The position numbers and the translations under genes were made by a program. 39,903 nucleotides of DNA. It comes from Verrucomicrobiota bacterium (lineage in GTDB: Bacteria > Verrucomicrobiota > Verrucomicrobiia > Verrucomicrobiales > Akkermansiaceae). The stretch is taken from the NCBI GenBank assembly GCA_008932935.1, contig WBXD01000005.1:1-39903 (forward strand), written 5' to 3'. Every line of letters starts with the position of its first letter. Within the stretch, counting starts at the first letter, position 1. A model generated the notes under the pieces. It did not search any database. It had not been told where the DNA came from and saw only the letters and a program-made list of their open reading frames with translations. Below are positions 27,877 through 36,927 of this stretch, piece by piece.

Positions 27877-28863
27877 TCAGCGCGTAACGGGTCTGTCGGC
27901 GGGATGCTGGCGGTGGATGGCGGGGTTGACTTTGAGCAGCGCCTGCCAGAGTGCATCATCATCGGGATGACCGTTGAAAAGAACATGTCCATCGGTGGCG
28001 ACAAGGACCATGGTTGGAAGTGAAAAAACCCGCAACTGGCGAGCCATTGGCTGGTGGGCATTGTCTACCAGCCAAGCGCCCGCTGGTTTGGCACCGAGTG
28101 TCTTGAGGGCGGCGACGGCGTCGGCTAGAAGCTTGGCAGAGGCTTGCGGCAGGCACGAAACCACCGCGATGTTGTTAGCCATAAGGACTTTCGCGGTAAC
28201 GTTGAAGTCGGCCATCGCAGCCTCACTTTCGTCACTCCACGGCGACCAGAAATGCAGCATCAGCGCTTGGTTATCGCCTAGGAGTTTTTTTAGAGTTTTA
28301 GACTGGTTGGTGTTTATTGTTATAAACTGTGTGGCAAAGTCGATTTTGATAGAGCGCATGGCCTCTTCCAGATGCAAGCGTTCGATGTGCGGGGCGAAGG
28401 CCGCGCCCTGGCGCGGGCTGAGCCAAAATGCCTCGGTAATGTGTTGCTTGAAGGCGGGCTTGTCACCTTGGTTGAGAGCGGCGATGGCCTCTACGTATTC
28501 ATTAACGGCCAACCAGTCGTCAGTGCAGGCGAAGGATTTTGAATCGTCGAGATTGAAGTTAGCGCGGCGCTTGGTGAACTCTGGCAGCAAGGCCGCGATG
28601 CCTGCATCGTCGTGCCTATCCACCAAGAAGAGGAAGCGTGCCTCAAGGATGACTTGCTCGTTGACGCCTTGCTTGCGTGCCTGGTCGATAGCGGTTTGCA
28701 AGGCTGCAGGAGATTTGCGCTCAGTGAGCAGATTCTCCAACGCCGCATCATGCGCACTGAGCGTGACGACAGCTGGCACGGCAGGCCGCGGGGGGCTTTC
28801 CACGGCATCAAGCCAGCCCGCACAGCTGATGATCCACAGGAGGGTAGCGGCGGAGCAACGCAT
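27877..28863 (-). CDS. Exported protein with C-terminal thioredoxin-like (TlpA-like) domain
   Basis: Signal peptide; 'LMLHFWSPWSDESEAAMADFN', 'VFSLPTMVLVATDGHVLFNGHPDDDALWQAL'. Confidence 0.8.
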   Translation of the reverse strand: MRCSAATLLWIISCAGWLDAVESPPRPAVPAVVTLSAHDAALENLLTERKSPAALQTAIDQARKQGVNEQVILEARFLFLVDRHDDAGIAALLPEFTKRRANFNLDDSKSFACTDDWLAVNEYVEAIAALNQGDKPAFKQHITEAFWLSPRQGAAFAPHIERLHLEEAMRSIKIDFATQFITINTNQSKTLKKLLGDNQALMLHFWSPWSDESEAAMADFNVTAKVLMANNIAVVSCLPQASAKLLADAVAALKTLGAKPAGAWLVDNAHQPMARQLRVFSLPTMVLVATDGHVLFNGHPDDDALWQALLKVNPAIHRQHPADRPVTR

Positions 28864-28921
28864 GATTGAGCGGGTGTAGTAGCCGCACGCACACTGGCGG
28901 CTGGCGTGAATAAAGGCCAAC

Positions 28922-29368
28922 TCAATGGGCAGGTATGATCATCTTCTTGCCAAGGATCACGGTGTCATTGGTCATGTTGTTGGCCTTTTTGATCGCGGCG
29001 ATGGTCACCTTGTAGTGTTTGGCAATGCCGCCTAGCGTGTCATGAGCCACCACGATGTGTACGGTGGCAACCGCGTGGCTGACCTCCGCAGTGGTGGCGG
29101 CCGCGGCAGCTGTGGGCCGCTCCGGTGTAGTTAGAGACGGTGGTGCCACCGCCTCGGGATTCATTGGCGCGGCGGCGCTCTCCGGATAAGCGGGGGGGGT
29201 ATCATAGGTGGGATTGGCTGGCTGGCCGGGAAGATCCGCTGCAGCTGATGGCTGGCCGGCATTGGGCGTGACAGCGGACGCTTGTGTGTCGTAATCGTTT
29301 TTCTGATTGGCACAGGAAACGAGGGCGATAGCAAGCAACGAGGCGAGTAGGATGCGGGTAGGCTTCAT
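28922..29368 (-). CDS. LysM-domain lipoprotein
   Basis: Lipobox 'AIALVSCANQ'; LysM 'HIVVAHDTLGGIAKHYKVTIAAIKKANNMTNDTVILGKKMIIP'. Confidence 0.9.
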   Translation of the reverse strand: MKPTRILLASLLAIALVSCANQKNDYDTQASAVTPNAGQPSAAADLPGQPANPTYDTPPAYPESAAAPMNPEAVAPPSLTTPERPTAAAAATTAEVSHAVATVHIVVAHDTLGGIAKHYKVTIAAIKKANNMTNDTVILGKKMIIPAH

Positions 29369-29484
29369 GATGATGATGGGCTAATCAGGTTAGATGGCGG
29401 CTTGAACAAGGCGGTGGGAAAGCATGTTGTGCGTCGCATCCCACCCGGCGGGGGCTATCTGCGACACATGCAGCTTAGTCAAAT

Positions 29485-30297
29485 CTACTCAGAAGGAAAT
29501 CGAAAAAAATCATTGGCCGCTTGATTCGTGTGCGCAGCCAGCTCGGCGAGTGATTCATCGCGCAGCGTCGCAATGCGCTCGGCAGTGTGACGCATGAAGG
29601 CCGGTTCGTTACGTTGGCCGCGATGTGGCTCGGGCGCTAAATACGGCGAGTCGGTTTCTAACAGAAATGAGCCTGTGGGACAGAGGGCGATGGTGTCGCG
29701 AATGGCGCTGGCATTTTTGAACGTACTCACGCCGCCGAAGGCCAGCAGGCCACCGAGATCAAGTACTCGTTGGGCATTGGCCCAGGGTCCGATGAAACAA
29801 TGGAAGATGGCGCGCACCGCGTGGTGGAAGTCCGCGTAGATGGCCAACGCATCATCAAACGAAGCATCGCCGCTGCGGTCGCGGGTATGGATGACCAGGT
29901 TGAGATTGGCGGCGGCGGCGAGTTGGAAGTGTTGGCGCAGGAAGCGGCGCTGGCGCTCACGGAACGAGCTCTCATCCCAGCCATCGGGTGCGGCATGAAA
30001 GTAATCGAGGCCAGTCTCGCCTATCGCACACACCCGCGGATCGCCAGCGAACTCGGCGAGTTGCGAGATAGCATCGTCCGGGGCATGGTGGACATCGCAA
30101 GGATGAATGCCGATGCAGGCATGAATGTCCGGCTGTTGCGCCAGAGTCAGGTTGGCTTGGAGATCGTCCAGCGAGGTCGCTAGCGTCACCATGCGAGTGA
30201 CGCCTGCGGCATGCGCCCGGCCAATCATTGCGGGGATTTCCTCAGTGGCAAAACGCTGCGAGGCCAGATGGCAGTGGGAGTCGGTGAGCATATTCAT
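29485..30297 (-). CDS. tatD: TatD family hydrolase
   Basis: 'LTDSHCHLAS', 'CIGIHPCDVHHAP', 'AIGETGLDYFHA', 'VIHTRDRSGDASFDDAL', 'LLETDSPYLAPEPHRGQRNEP'. Confidence 0.94.
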   Translation of the reverse strand: MNMLTDSHCHLASQRFATEEIPAMIGRAHAAGVTRMVTLATSLDDLQANLTLAQQPDIHACIGIHPCDVHHAPDDAISQLAEFAGDPRVCAIGETGLDYFHAAPDGWDESSFRERQRRFLRQHFQLAAAANLNLVIHTRDRSGDASFDDALAIYADFHHAVRAIFHCFIGPWANAQRVLDLGGLLAFGGVSTFKNASAIRDTIALCPTGSFLLETDSPYLAPEPHRGQRNEPAFMRHTAERIATLRDESLAELAAHTNQAANDFFRFPSE

Positions 30298-30950
30298 GCG
30301 GACAGTGCTGCGAGCAGAGCTTGGATTTTCGCAAAGTCCTTGATGCCGGGGGTGAATTCCGCACCGGATGCGACGTCGAGCGCAACAGGGCGCACCTGGC
30401 TGGCTGCAAGTGCGGCATTTTCCACCACGATGCCACCGGCTAGAATGAGCGGCAAGCCGGGATGTTGCTGGCGGAACTCGCTGGCCACATTCCAATCAAA
30501 CACTTCACCGGTGCCACCATACACGCCAGGGGCATGCGCATCTAGCAAAATAGCCGCCGCTCCGTAGGCGCTGGCGTGAACCAAATCGCCGCGTGATTTC
30601 ACGCCGATGGCTTTGATGAGCGGAATATGTTCGGCGCGATAGACCTTGGCATCGGCCGGAGTTTCATCACCGTGCAATTGAATCACGTCGAGCAAACCGT
30701 CGCGAATCAACTCCAACGGCATCTCCACCGGTTCATTGACGAACACCCCCACCCGCAGAATCTTGCCGGCGACTTCTTGCAACCACCTGGCATCCGCCGG
30801 TGCCAGGTAACGTTTGGAACCTGGCCAAAAGTTCACGCCCAGCGCATGGACGCCGAGCGTAACGAGTTGCTCGGCATCGCGCTGGCGGGTGATACCGCAA
30901 ATTTTCAGCGAGACACTGGCGGGGTCGAGGAAGCGTTGAAGGCACGTCAC
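30294..30950 (-). CDS. trpF: Phosphoribosylanthranilate isomerase
   Basis: 'LKICGITRQRDAEQLVTLGVHALGVNFWPGSKRYL', 'DVIQLHGDETP', 'ILLDAHAPGVYGGTGEVFDWNV', 'LAGGIVVENA'. ATGA-type overlap with tatD. Confidence 0.95.
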   Translation of the reverse strand: MTCLQRFLDPASVSLKICGITRQRDAEQLVTLGVHALGVNFWPGSKRYLAPADARWLQEVAGKILRVGVFVNEPVEMPLELIRDGLLDVIQLHGDETPADAKVYRAEHIPLIKAIGVKSRGDLVHASAYGAAAILLDAHAPGVYGGTGEVFDWNVASEFRQQHPGLPLILAGGIVVENAALAASQVRPVALDVASGAEFTPGIKDFAKIQALLAALSA

Positions 30951-30978
30951 GGCGGCAGCTTAGCTGATTTTTCGCAGT

Positions 30979-33543
30979 TTGGAACTTGGAACTTGCGGCA
31001 AAATGCATTCTTCTGGGGACGTGGAAGCCATTCGGATTCGCGGAGCCCGCCAGCACAACCTTCGGAACATCGACGTCGATATTCCGCGCGGCCAACTCGT
31101 GGTCATCACCGGGCCCAGCGGCTCGGGCAAATCGTCACTCGCCTTTCACACATTGTATGCCGAGGGCCAACGGCGCTATGTCGAATCCCTGTCGGTGTAC
31201 GCCAGGCAATTCCTCGATCAATTAGAAAAGCCCGACGTAGATGCCATCGAGGGTCTCAGCCCGGCCATCGCCATCGAGCAACGCGGCGGCGGTCTTAGCC
31301 CGCGCTCGACGGTGGCCACCGCCACCGAAATTTATGACTATCTGCGGGTGCTGTGGGCCGCCGCAGGCATTCCGCATGATCCGCAAACCGGCGAGCGCCT
31401 GCAACGCATGAGTGCCGCGGATATCGTCAACGAACTCGCTGCCTTGGCGGAAGGCAGCAAAGTGGTGTTGCTGGCGCCCCTGCCGATAGAGGAAGCCGCC
31501 GAGCCCGCTCGCTTGTTAGCCGACTTGCAGCGGCAGGGCTACATCCGGGTGCGGGTGGCCGGCGAGGTACTGGAAATTGAGGAGGCTGCCAAGCGGTGGC
31601 CGGAGCAAGCCAGCGACGTGGAGATAGTGGTGGACCGCTTTGTGATACGCGCGGGTGTGGCATCGCGCTTGGCCGACTCGGTGGAAACGGCGCTGCGTCT
31701 GTGCGGCAGCGAGGCCCGCGCGGCGATCCAAGAACCGGGCAGCGAGGCATGGCGCGACCTGTCCTTTCAAACCTCGTATCGCAATCCACGCACTGGCTTT
31801 ATGGTGGGCGAACTCTCCCCCAAATATTTTTCCTTCAACTCCCACCTGGGAGCTTGCTCCGCCTGCGAGGGTTTGGGCACCGAGATGTTCTGTGATGCGG
31901 GTGCCTTGAAAGGCGCGATGGCTCACCGCCCATGCCACGTGTGCGGCGGCATGCGCCTCCAACCCGCCTGGCTCGCAGTGCGCATCGAGGGCGCCGCAAA
32001 TCACTGGTTAGGTATCCAGGATTTTTGCGCGCTGTCAGTCGCCGACGCCCTAACGTGGCTGGCTGGCTTCAAGCCGGACCCCGCCAAGGCCGTCGTTTGT
32101 CACCGGCTTGCCGCAGACGTGCGCAGCCGCCTGGCATTTCTCGAAGAGGTGGGATTGGATTATCTAACGCTCGAGCGGGGCAGTAGCACGCTCGCCGGCG
32201 GCGAGGCGCAACGCATCCGCCTAGCCACCCAACTGGGTGCCGGCCTCTCCGGCGTGATCTATGTGCTGGATGAACCGAGCATCGGCTTACACGCGGCGGA
32301 CACCGCACGCTTGATCGGCGCGCTGACCCGCCTGCGCAATCTTGGCAACACGGTGGTAGTGGTAGAACACGATGAGGAAATCATCCGTGCCGCCGACTAC
32401 GTCATCGATCTGGGCCCCGGCGCGGGCGCCGCCGGTGGCCAAGTGATGGGCGCGGGCCCGCCGGCGTTGCTTGAGTCCCCTACCGGGCAGTGGTTGCGCG
32501 GCGAAGTGTTACCACCCGTTAGAACCCCGCCCAGCGGCCCTAGCCTCGGCACGCTGGTAGTGCGCGGGGCCCACCACCACAACCTGCAGCAGCTCGACGT
32601 GGCTATTCCGTTAGGCCAACTAGTGTGCCTGTGTGGACCGAGTGGCAGCGGCAAATCTACCCTCGCCGATGATATCCTGCACCGCTCGCTCGTGCGCCAT
32701 TTTAACGGCAGCGGCGAAACTCCCGGTGCCCATGACCGCATCGACGGACTGGAATTGTTGGGAAAATGCGTGGTGGCCGACCAATCGCCGATTGGCCGCA
32801 GCCCGCGCTCTAACCCGGCGACGTTCACCGGTGCGTTTGAGGTGGTGCGCGAGTTGTTCGCCAAGCTGCCACTATCCAAACAGCGCGGCTACGGGCCGGG
32901 GCGCTTCAGCTTCAATGCCGCAGGCGGGCGTTGCGAGCGCTGCCAGGGCAACGGCCGTCTCAAGATTGAGATGCACTTTTTGCCGGATGCTTGGGTGGCA
33001 TGCCCAGCATGCAATGGCAACCGCTTCAACCGCGAAACCCTCGAGGTTACCTACAAGGGCAAATCTATTGCTGGCGTCCTCGATTTATCCGTCGGCGAGG
33101 CGCGCGAGATGTTTCGGCCGATCCCCAAGTTGCACCGCATTCTGGAGATTTTGGAAGACCTCGGCCTCGGCTACCTCCAACTCGGCCAGGCCGCCAACAC
33201 GCTATCCGGCGGCGAAGCCCAACGCCTCAAACTCGCCGTCGAACTCGCTCGCCCCCAAGCCCCGCACACCCTCTATCTGTTTGATGAACCCACCACCGGC
33301 CTGCACTTCGGCGACGTCCAACGCTTACTCACCGCGTTTTGCCGCTTGCGTGATGCCGGCCACAGCGTGCTGGTCATCGAACATCACCTCGACGTGATCG
33401 CCGCGGCCGACTGGGTCATCGAGCTCGGCCCCGGCGGCGGCATCCACGGCGGCCGACTGGTGGCAGAGGGACCGCCAGCATCGTTAGAAAAGCTCGCCGC
33501 CTCCCCCACTGGCCAGGCGCTGGTCCGCCATATGCGGCACTAG
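30979..33543 (+). CDS. uvrA: UvrA-type excinuclease ABC subunit A, short variant
   Basis: Two ABC modules ('[35 protein letters not shown]'; '[16 protein letters not shown]'), '[18 protein letters not shown]', '[21 protein letters not shown]', 'LDEPSIGLH', '[12 protein letters not shown]'. Exact start uncertain (ORF start 30979). Confidence 0.93.
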   Translation: MELGTCGKMHSSGDVEAIRIRGARQHNLRNIDVDIPRGQLVVITGPSGSGKSSLAFHTLYAEGQRRYVESLSVYARQFLDQLEKPDVDAIEGLSPAIAIEQRGGGLSPRSTVATATEIYDYLRVLWAAAGIPHDPQTGERLQRMSAADIVNELAALAEGSKVVLLAPLPIEEAAEPARLLADLQRQGYIRVRVAGEVLEIEEAAKRWPEQASDVEIVVDRFVIRAGVASRLADSVETALRLCGSEARAAIQEPGSEAWRDLSFQTSYRNPRTGFMVGELSPKYFSFNSHLGACSACEGLGTEMFCDAGALKGAMAHRPCHVCGGMRLQPAWLAVRIEGAANHWLGIQDFCALSVADALTWLAGFKPDPAKAVVCHRLAADVRSRLAFLEEVGLDYLTLERGSSTLAGGEAQRIRLATQLGAGLSGVIYVLDEPSIGLHAADTARLIGALTRLRNLGNTVVVVEHDEEIIRAADYVIDLGPGAGAAGGQVMGAGPPALLESPTGQWLRGEVLPPVRTPPSGPSLGTLVVRGAHHHNLQQLDVAIPLGQLVCLCGPSGSGKSTLADDILHRSLVRHFNGSGETPGAHDRIDGLELLGKCVVADQSPIGRSPRSNPATFTGAFEVVRELFAKLPLSKQRGYGPGRFSFNAAGGRCERCQGNGRLKIEMHFLPDAWVACPACNGNRFNRETLEVTYKGKSIAGVLDLSVGEAREMFRPIPKLHRILEILEDLGLGYLQLGQAANTLSGGEAQRLKLAVELARPQAPHTLYLFDEPTTGLHFGDVQRLLTAFCRLRDAGHSVLVIEHHLDVIAAADWVIELGPGGGIHGGRLVAEGPPASLEKLAASPTGQALVRHMRH

Positions 33544-33613
33544 AGTCCTTGAAAAGCCAAAGAGGTTGCCTTCTTGGGTCTTCAAGTCTTGCGTCTTGGG
33601 TCTGAGGCACAGC

Positions 33614-34285
33614 CTACGCCAGTAGATCCGGCCGGTTGACGCGGGTGCGGGCCAACGCCTGCTGGTGTTTCCACTCGACGATGTTCCCGTGATGGCCGGA
33701 CACCAGCACCTCTGGCACGCGCAGCCCCCGATAGTCGATCGGCCGCGTGTAACTCGGCGCCTCTAACAATTTTGGATCGGAAAACGATTCATCCTCCGAT
33801 GAGCGCGCGTCGCCCAGCGCGCCAGGCAGCAGCCGGATGACGGCATCGCACACGACCGCTGCGGCCACCGCGCCGTTGGTTAGAACATAATCGCCGATGG
33901 ACAACTCCAAATCCACCAGCGCCTCGACCACGCGCTGATCCACTCCCTCATAGTGACCGCAGAGGATCAGCAGATGCGTTTGCGCCGCCAACTCCCGGGC
34001 CAGCGCTTGCTTAAAGGGCCGGCCTTGGGGCGTCATCAGCAGCACCCGCGTGTCCGGCCCGCGCAGTGCCGCCACCGCCGCAAACAGCGGCTCCGGCTGC
34101 AACACCATCCCCGGTCCACCGCCGCAGGGCGAATCGTCCACCCGCCGATGCTTGTCCAGCGACCAATCCCGCAACTGATGCGCACGTACCTCGACGATGC
34201 CCGCCGCCCGTGCCCGCTGGATGATCGAATCACTCAGCGGGGCGAGCGCCACCTCCGGAAACAACGTCACTATATCAATGCGCAT
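33614..34285 (-). CDS. trmD: tRNA (guanine37-N1)-methyltransferase
   Basis: 'MRIDIVTLFPEV', 'DDSPCGGGPGMVLQPEPLFAA', 'LCGHYEGVDQRV', 'SIGDYVLTNGAVAAAVVCDAVIRLLPGALGD'. Confidence 0.96.
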   Translation of the reverse strand: MRIDIVTLFPEVALAPLSDSIIQRARAAGIVEVRAHQLRDWSLDKHRRVDDSPCGGGPGMVLQPEPLFAAVAALRGPDTRVLLMTPQGRPFKQALARELAAQTHLLILCGHYEGVDQRVVEALVDLELSIGDYVLTNGAVAAAVVCDAVIRLLPGALGDARSSEDESFSDPKLLEAPSYTRPIDYRGLRVPEVLVSGHHGNIVEWKHQQALARTRVNRPDLLA

Positions 34286-34370
34286 GCCCGAGCTTGCCTC
34301 ATCCCGCAACGCAATGGAATCGGAAAAATCATCTGTTGGCTAGCAGTGATTGCCAGCATGGCGGTGGGGC

Positions 34371-35225
34371 TCAGGCGAGTTCGCAGGCGAGGCGGATGGC
34401 GGCGAGCATGGATGCTGGATTGGCACGGTGTTGGCCGGCGATGGCGAAGGCGGTGCCGTGGTCGGGGCTGGTGCGGGGTTTTGGCAGGCCGAGGGTGACA
34501 TTGACGGCGGAGTCGAAATCGAGCAATTTGAGCGGGATGAGCCCTTGGTCGTGGTACATGGCGATGACCGCATCAAACTCGCCGTGGGCAGCGTTACGGA
34601 ACACGGCGTCGGGTACCGCCGGGCCGGAAAACACGCCTGGCAGGAGCTGGTTGAGTTGATCGATGGCAGGGCGGATGATGCGGAGCTCCTCATCGCCGAA
34701 GGCCCCGTCCTCGCCGGCGTGGGGATTAAGGCCGGCCACAGCGATGCGCGGGGCGGCGATCCCCCGTTTGGTGAGGAAGGCGGCGGTGAGCAAGCCGATG
34801 CGCCGGATGCGTTGCTGGCTGAGCAGGGCGGGGACCTTGGCAAGGGGTTCGTGAATAGTGGCAAGGCCGACGCTGAGGGTAGCACCGGTGAGCAGCATGC
34901 CGTAATCATCTACGCCCATGGCCGCAGCAAAAAATTCGGTTTGTCCGGGAAAGGGGAAACCGATGGCTTGCAGGTGATGTTTGGAGACCGGGCCGGTGAC
35001 CACGGCGTCGGCCGTGTGGCAAGTGAGGCGCTCCGCGGCCTGATGGAGGGCATCGAGGGCGGCCTGTGCGGAGCGGGCGTCGGGCTTGCCTAGGGTGCCG
35101 GCACGCCGGTCGCCGAGGATTTCAAACTCAAAGCCTGCGGGCAAAGCGCCCGAGGCGAGGGCCATATCGATGACTTCGGGGCCGATGCCGGCGGGGTCGC
35201 CCAAGGTGATGAGGATGCGGGGCAT
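34371..35225 (-). CDS. pdxA: 4-hydroxythreonine-4-phosphate dehydrogenase
   Basis: 'ITLGDPAGIGPEVI', 'VTGPVSKHHLQ', 'GQTEFFA', 'GLNPHAGEDGAFGDEE', 'AMYHDQGLIPLKLLDF', 'PRTSPDHGTAF'. Confidence 0.95.
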   Translation of the reverse strand: MPRILITLGDPAGIGPEVIDMALASGALPAGFEFEILGDRRAGTLGKPDARSAQAALDALHQAAERLTCHTADAVVTGPVSKHHLQAIGFPFPGQTEFFAAAMGVDDYGMLLTGATLSVGLATIHEPLAKVPALLSQQRIRRIGLLTAAFLTKRGIAAPRIAVAGLNPHAGEDGAFGDEELRIIRPAIDQLNQLLPGVFSGPAVPDAVFRNAAHGEFDAVIAMYHDQGLIPLKLLDFDSAVNVTLGLPKPRTSPDHGTAFAIAGQHRANPASMLAAIRLACELA

Positions 35226-35262
35226 GGCCAGAGCATGCGGCGGCACGGGGAGCCTGACAAGG

Positions 35263-35376
35263 GTGGAAATACGGGATATCGAGCTGATCCAAAGCGAGGC
35301 GAATCTGGCAGGCATTCCCTATCAGTCACTGATATCGAGTGTCCTGCATCGCTGGGTGACAGGACAATTCAAGGAC
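35263..35376 (+). pseudogene. Remnant of a CopG-type (PF12441-like) type II antitoxin C-terminus
   Basis: Frame reads VEIRDIELIQSEANLAGIPYQSLISSVLHRWVTGQFKD, matching the family pattern 'D...I...A...GIPYQTLISS.LH...TG.L'; no N-terminal half or intact ORF. Confidence 0.65.
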
Positions 35377-35500
35377 ACTAGTTCCCATCAGACTATGTCT
35401 TGGCGGACCAAACCCCGGCAACCATGCGTCATTGTGCGCTCCGCTCACCTTATCTCAGTCACGATTTGTAATCCGACGGGAAATCTCCGAAAATCCGCCC

Positions 35501-35535
35501 AATTTGCCAGTTTGGGCTTGCTAAGTCGGCAAATT
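35501..35535. promoter_or_regulatory. Inverted repeat AATTTGCC-N19-GGCAAATT upstream of rpoZ
   Basis: 8-bp perfect arms 35501-35508 and 35528-35535. Confidence 0.4.
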
Positions 35536-35678
35536 TCTGCTTTGTCCCCCGTCCGGACTTAGCTCCGCACTCTCCCTACTCACCAATTTTTTGCGACCAG
35601 CGCCCGTCGATGCTTCCTGACAATACGGTTTTGTCCGGAGCTGCGGCGGTCTGGTTCGCAAGTCCCCGGACCCCCCCT

Positions 35679-35882
35679 ATGAAAAGCGAGCTCGTCGAAA
35701 AGGCCTCTGAAATTGTCACCGACCCCCTGGTGCTGGTCAATCTGATATCCCAGCGCGTCAGACAATTGAACAGCGGGCGCTCCCCGCTCATTCCCACCCG
35801 CCCGAGCATGGGCGCGGCCGACATTGCCCTCACCGAACTCATCGAGGGCAAAATCCGCCTGGTGCCACAAATCCCGCTGTAA
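35679..35882 (+). CDS. rpoZ: DNA-directed RNA polymerase omega subunit
   Basis: MKSELVEKASEIVTDPLVLVNLISQRVRQLNSGRSPLIPTRPSMGAADIALTELIEGKIRL. Confidence 0.88.
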   Translation: MKSELVEKASEIVTDPLVLVNLISQRVRQLNSGRSPLIPTRPSMGAADIALTELIEGKIRLVPQIPL

Positions 35883-35910
35883 GCCGCCCGGCAACGCTTG
35901 CCACAACCTC

Positions 35911-36369
35911 ATGAGTGCGGACATCGCCACCAACCGGAAAGCCGGCCGCGATTTCCACATCTTGGAAAAATACGAGGCCGGCCTTGAGCTCAAGGGCACG
36001 GAGGTGAAATCTATCCGTGCCGGCAAGGTCAATGTATCCGACGCCTTTGCCCGCGTTGAAAACAACCAGGTGTTCCTCTATGGCTGCGACATTCAGCCGT
36101 GGGAAACTGCCAGCGCGTGGTTCAACCACCCGGCCAAACGACCGCGCCGACTGCTGCTCAACAAGCGCGAAATCCTCAAGCTAGCCACCGCCACCACCAT
36201 CAAGGGCTGCACCTTGCCGCTGCTGCGTATGTATTGGAAAAACCGCCGCGTCAAAGTGGAACTCGGCGTCGGCAAGGGCAAAACCCACTCAGATCAACGC
36301 CACGACTTGAAAAATCAGGTCGAACTGCGCGAGGCCCAACGCGAAATGGCCCGCTTCAACCAGCGCTAA
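35911..36369 (+). CDS. smpB: SsrA-binding protein
   Basis: 'NRKAGRDFHILEKYEAGLELKGTEVKSIRAGKVNVSDAFARVENNQVFLYGCDIQPW', 'LGVGKGKTHSDQRHDLKNQVELREAQREMARF'. Confidence 0.96.
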   Translation: MSADIATNRKAGRDFHILEKYEAGLELKGTEVKSIRAGKVNVSDAFARVENNQVFLYGCDIQPWETASAWFNHPAKRPRRLLLNKREILKLATATTIKGCTLPLLRMYWKNRRVKVELGVGKGKTHSDQRHDLKNQVELREAQREMARFNQR

Positions 36370-36375
36370 GCACGC

Positions 36376-36920
36376 GCCGGGCCAATGGCGGCGAGACGCC
36401 ATCCCTCCTTGAGTGCGGTGGCTCGCCACCGCCCGGCCCAGCCAGCTTGCTGGCGCGTGGCGGCATCAAGGAGCGGGGGCAGCTTGCCCCCTAGCCCATG
36501 GGACGCGCAAGAGCAAGCCGCCATGCGGCTACCCTTGCTCTATCCATGGCCCATGGCGGTTGGCAACCGCCGCTCCTTGAGTGCGGTGGCTCGCCACCGC
36601 CTGGCCAAGCCAGCTTGCTGGCGCGTGGCGGCATCAAGGAGCGGGGGCAGCTTGCCCCCTGGCCCATGAGATGCGTAAGAGCAAGCCGCCATGCGACTGC
36701 CCTTACTCTATCCATGGCCCATGGCGGTTGGCAACCGCCACTCCTTGAGTGCGGTGACTCGCCACCGCCCGGCCACAAGCCAGCTTGCTGGCGCGTGGCG
36801 GCATCAAGGAGCGGGGGCAGCTTGCCCCCCCTAGCCCATGAGACGCGTAAGAGCAAGCCGCCATGCGGCTACCCTTGCTCTATCCATGGCCCATGGCGGC
36901 GGGACGCCACCCCTCCTTGA
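36376..36920. repeat. Three tandem ~168-bp multi-hairpin units plus flanking partial units
   Basis: CTCCTTGA landmark at 36405, 36573, 36741, 36913 (offsets 168, 168, 172). Each unit contains GCGGTGGC-TC-GCCACCGC, GCCAGC-TT-GCTGGC, GGGGGCA-GCT-TGCCCCC, AGAGCAAGCCGCCATGCGGCTACCCTTGCTCT and GGCGGTTGGCAACCGCC-type stems. Confidence 0.95.
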
Positions 36921-36927
36921 GACTGAC

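Noticed and set aside
31516-32004. 162-aa minus-strand ORF inside uvrA
   Set aside because: Antisense shadow of a gene with strong homology.
36385-36920. ORFs 36385-36669(+), 36498-36920(+), 36491-36856(-) as repetitive proteins
   Set aside because: They are translations of the hairpin repeat units; the third unit is 172 bp and breaks frame, and palindromes explain the sequence better than coding.
36376-36920. CRISPR interpretation of the 168-bp units
   Set aside because: Units are contiguous near-identical tandem copies without variable spacers.
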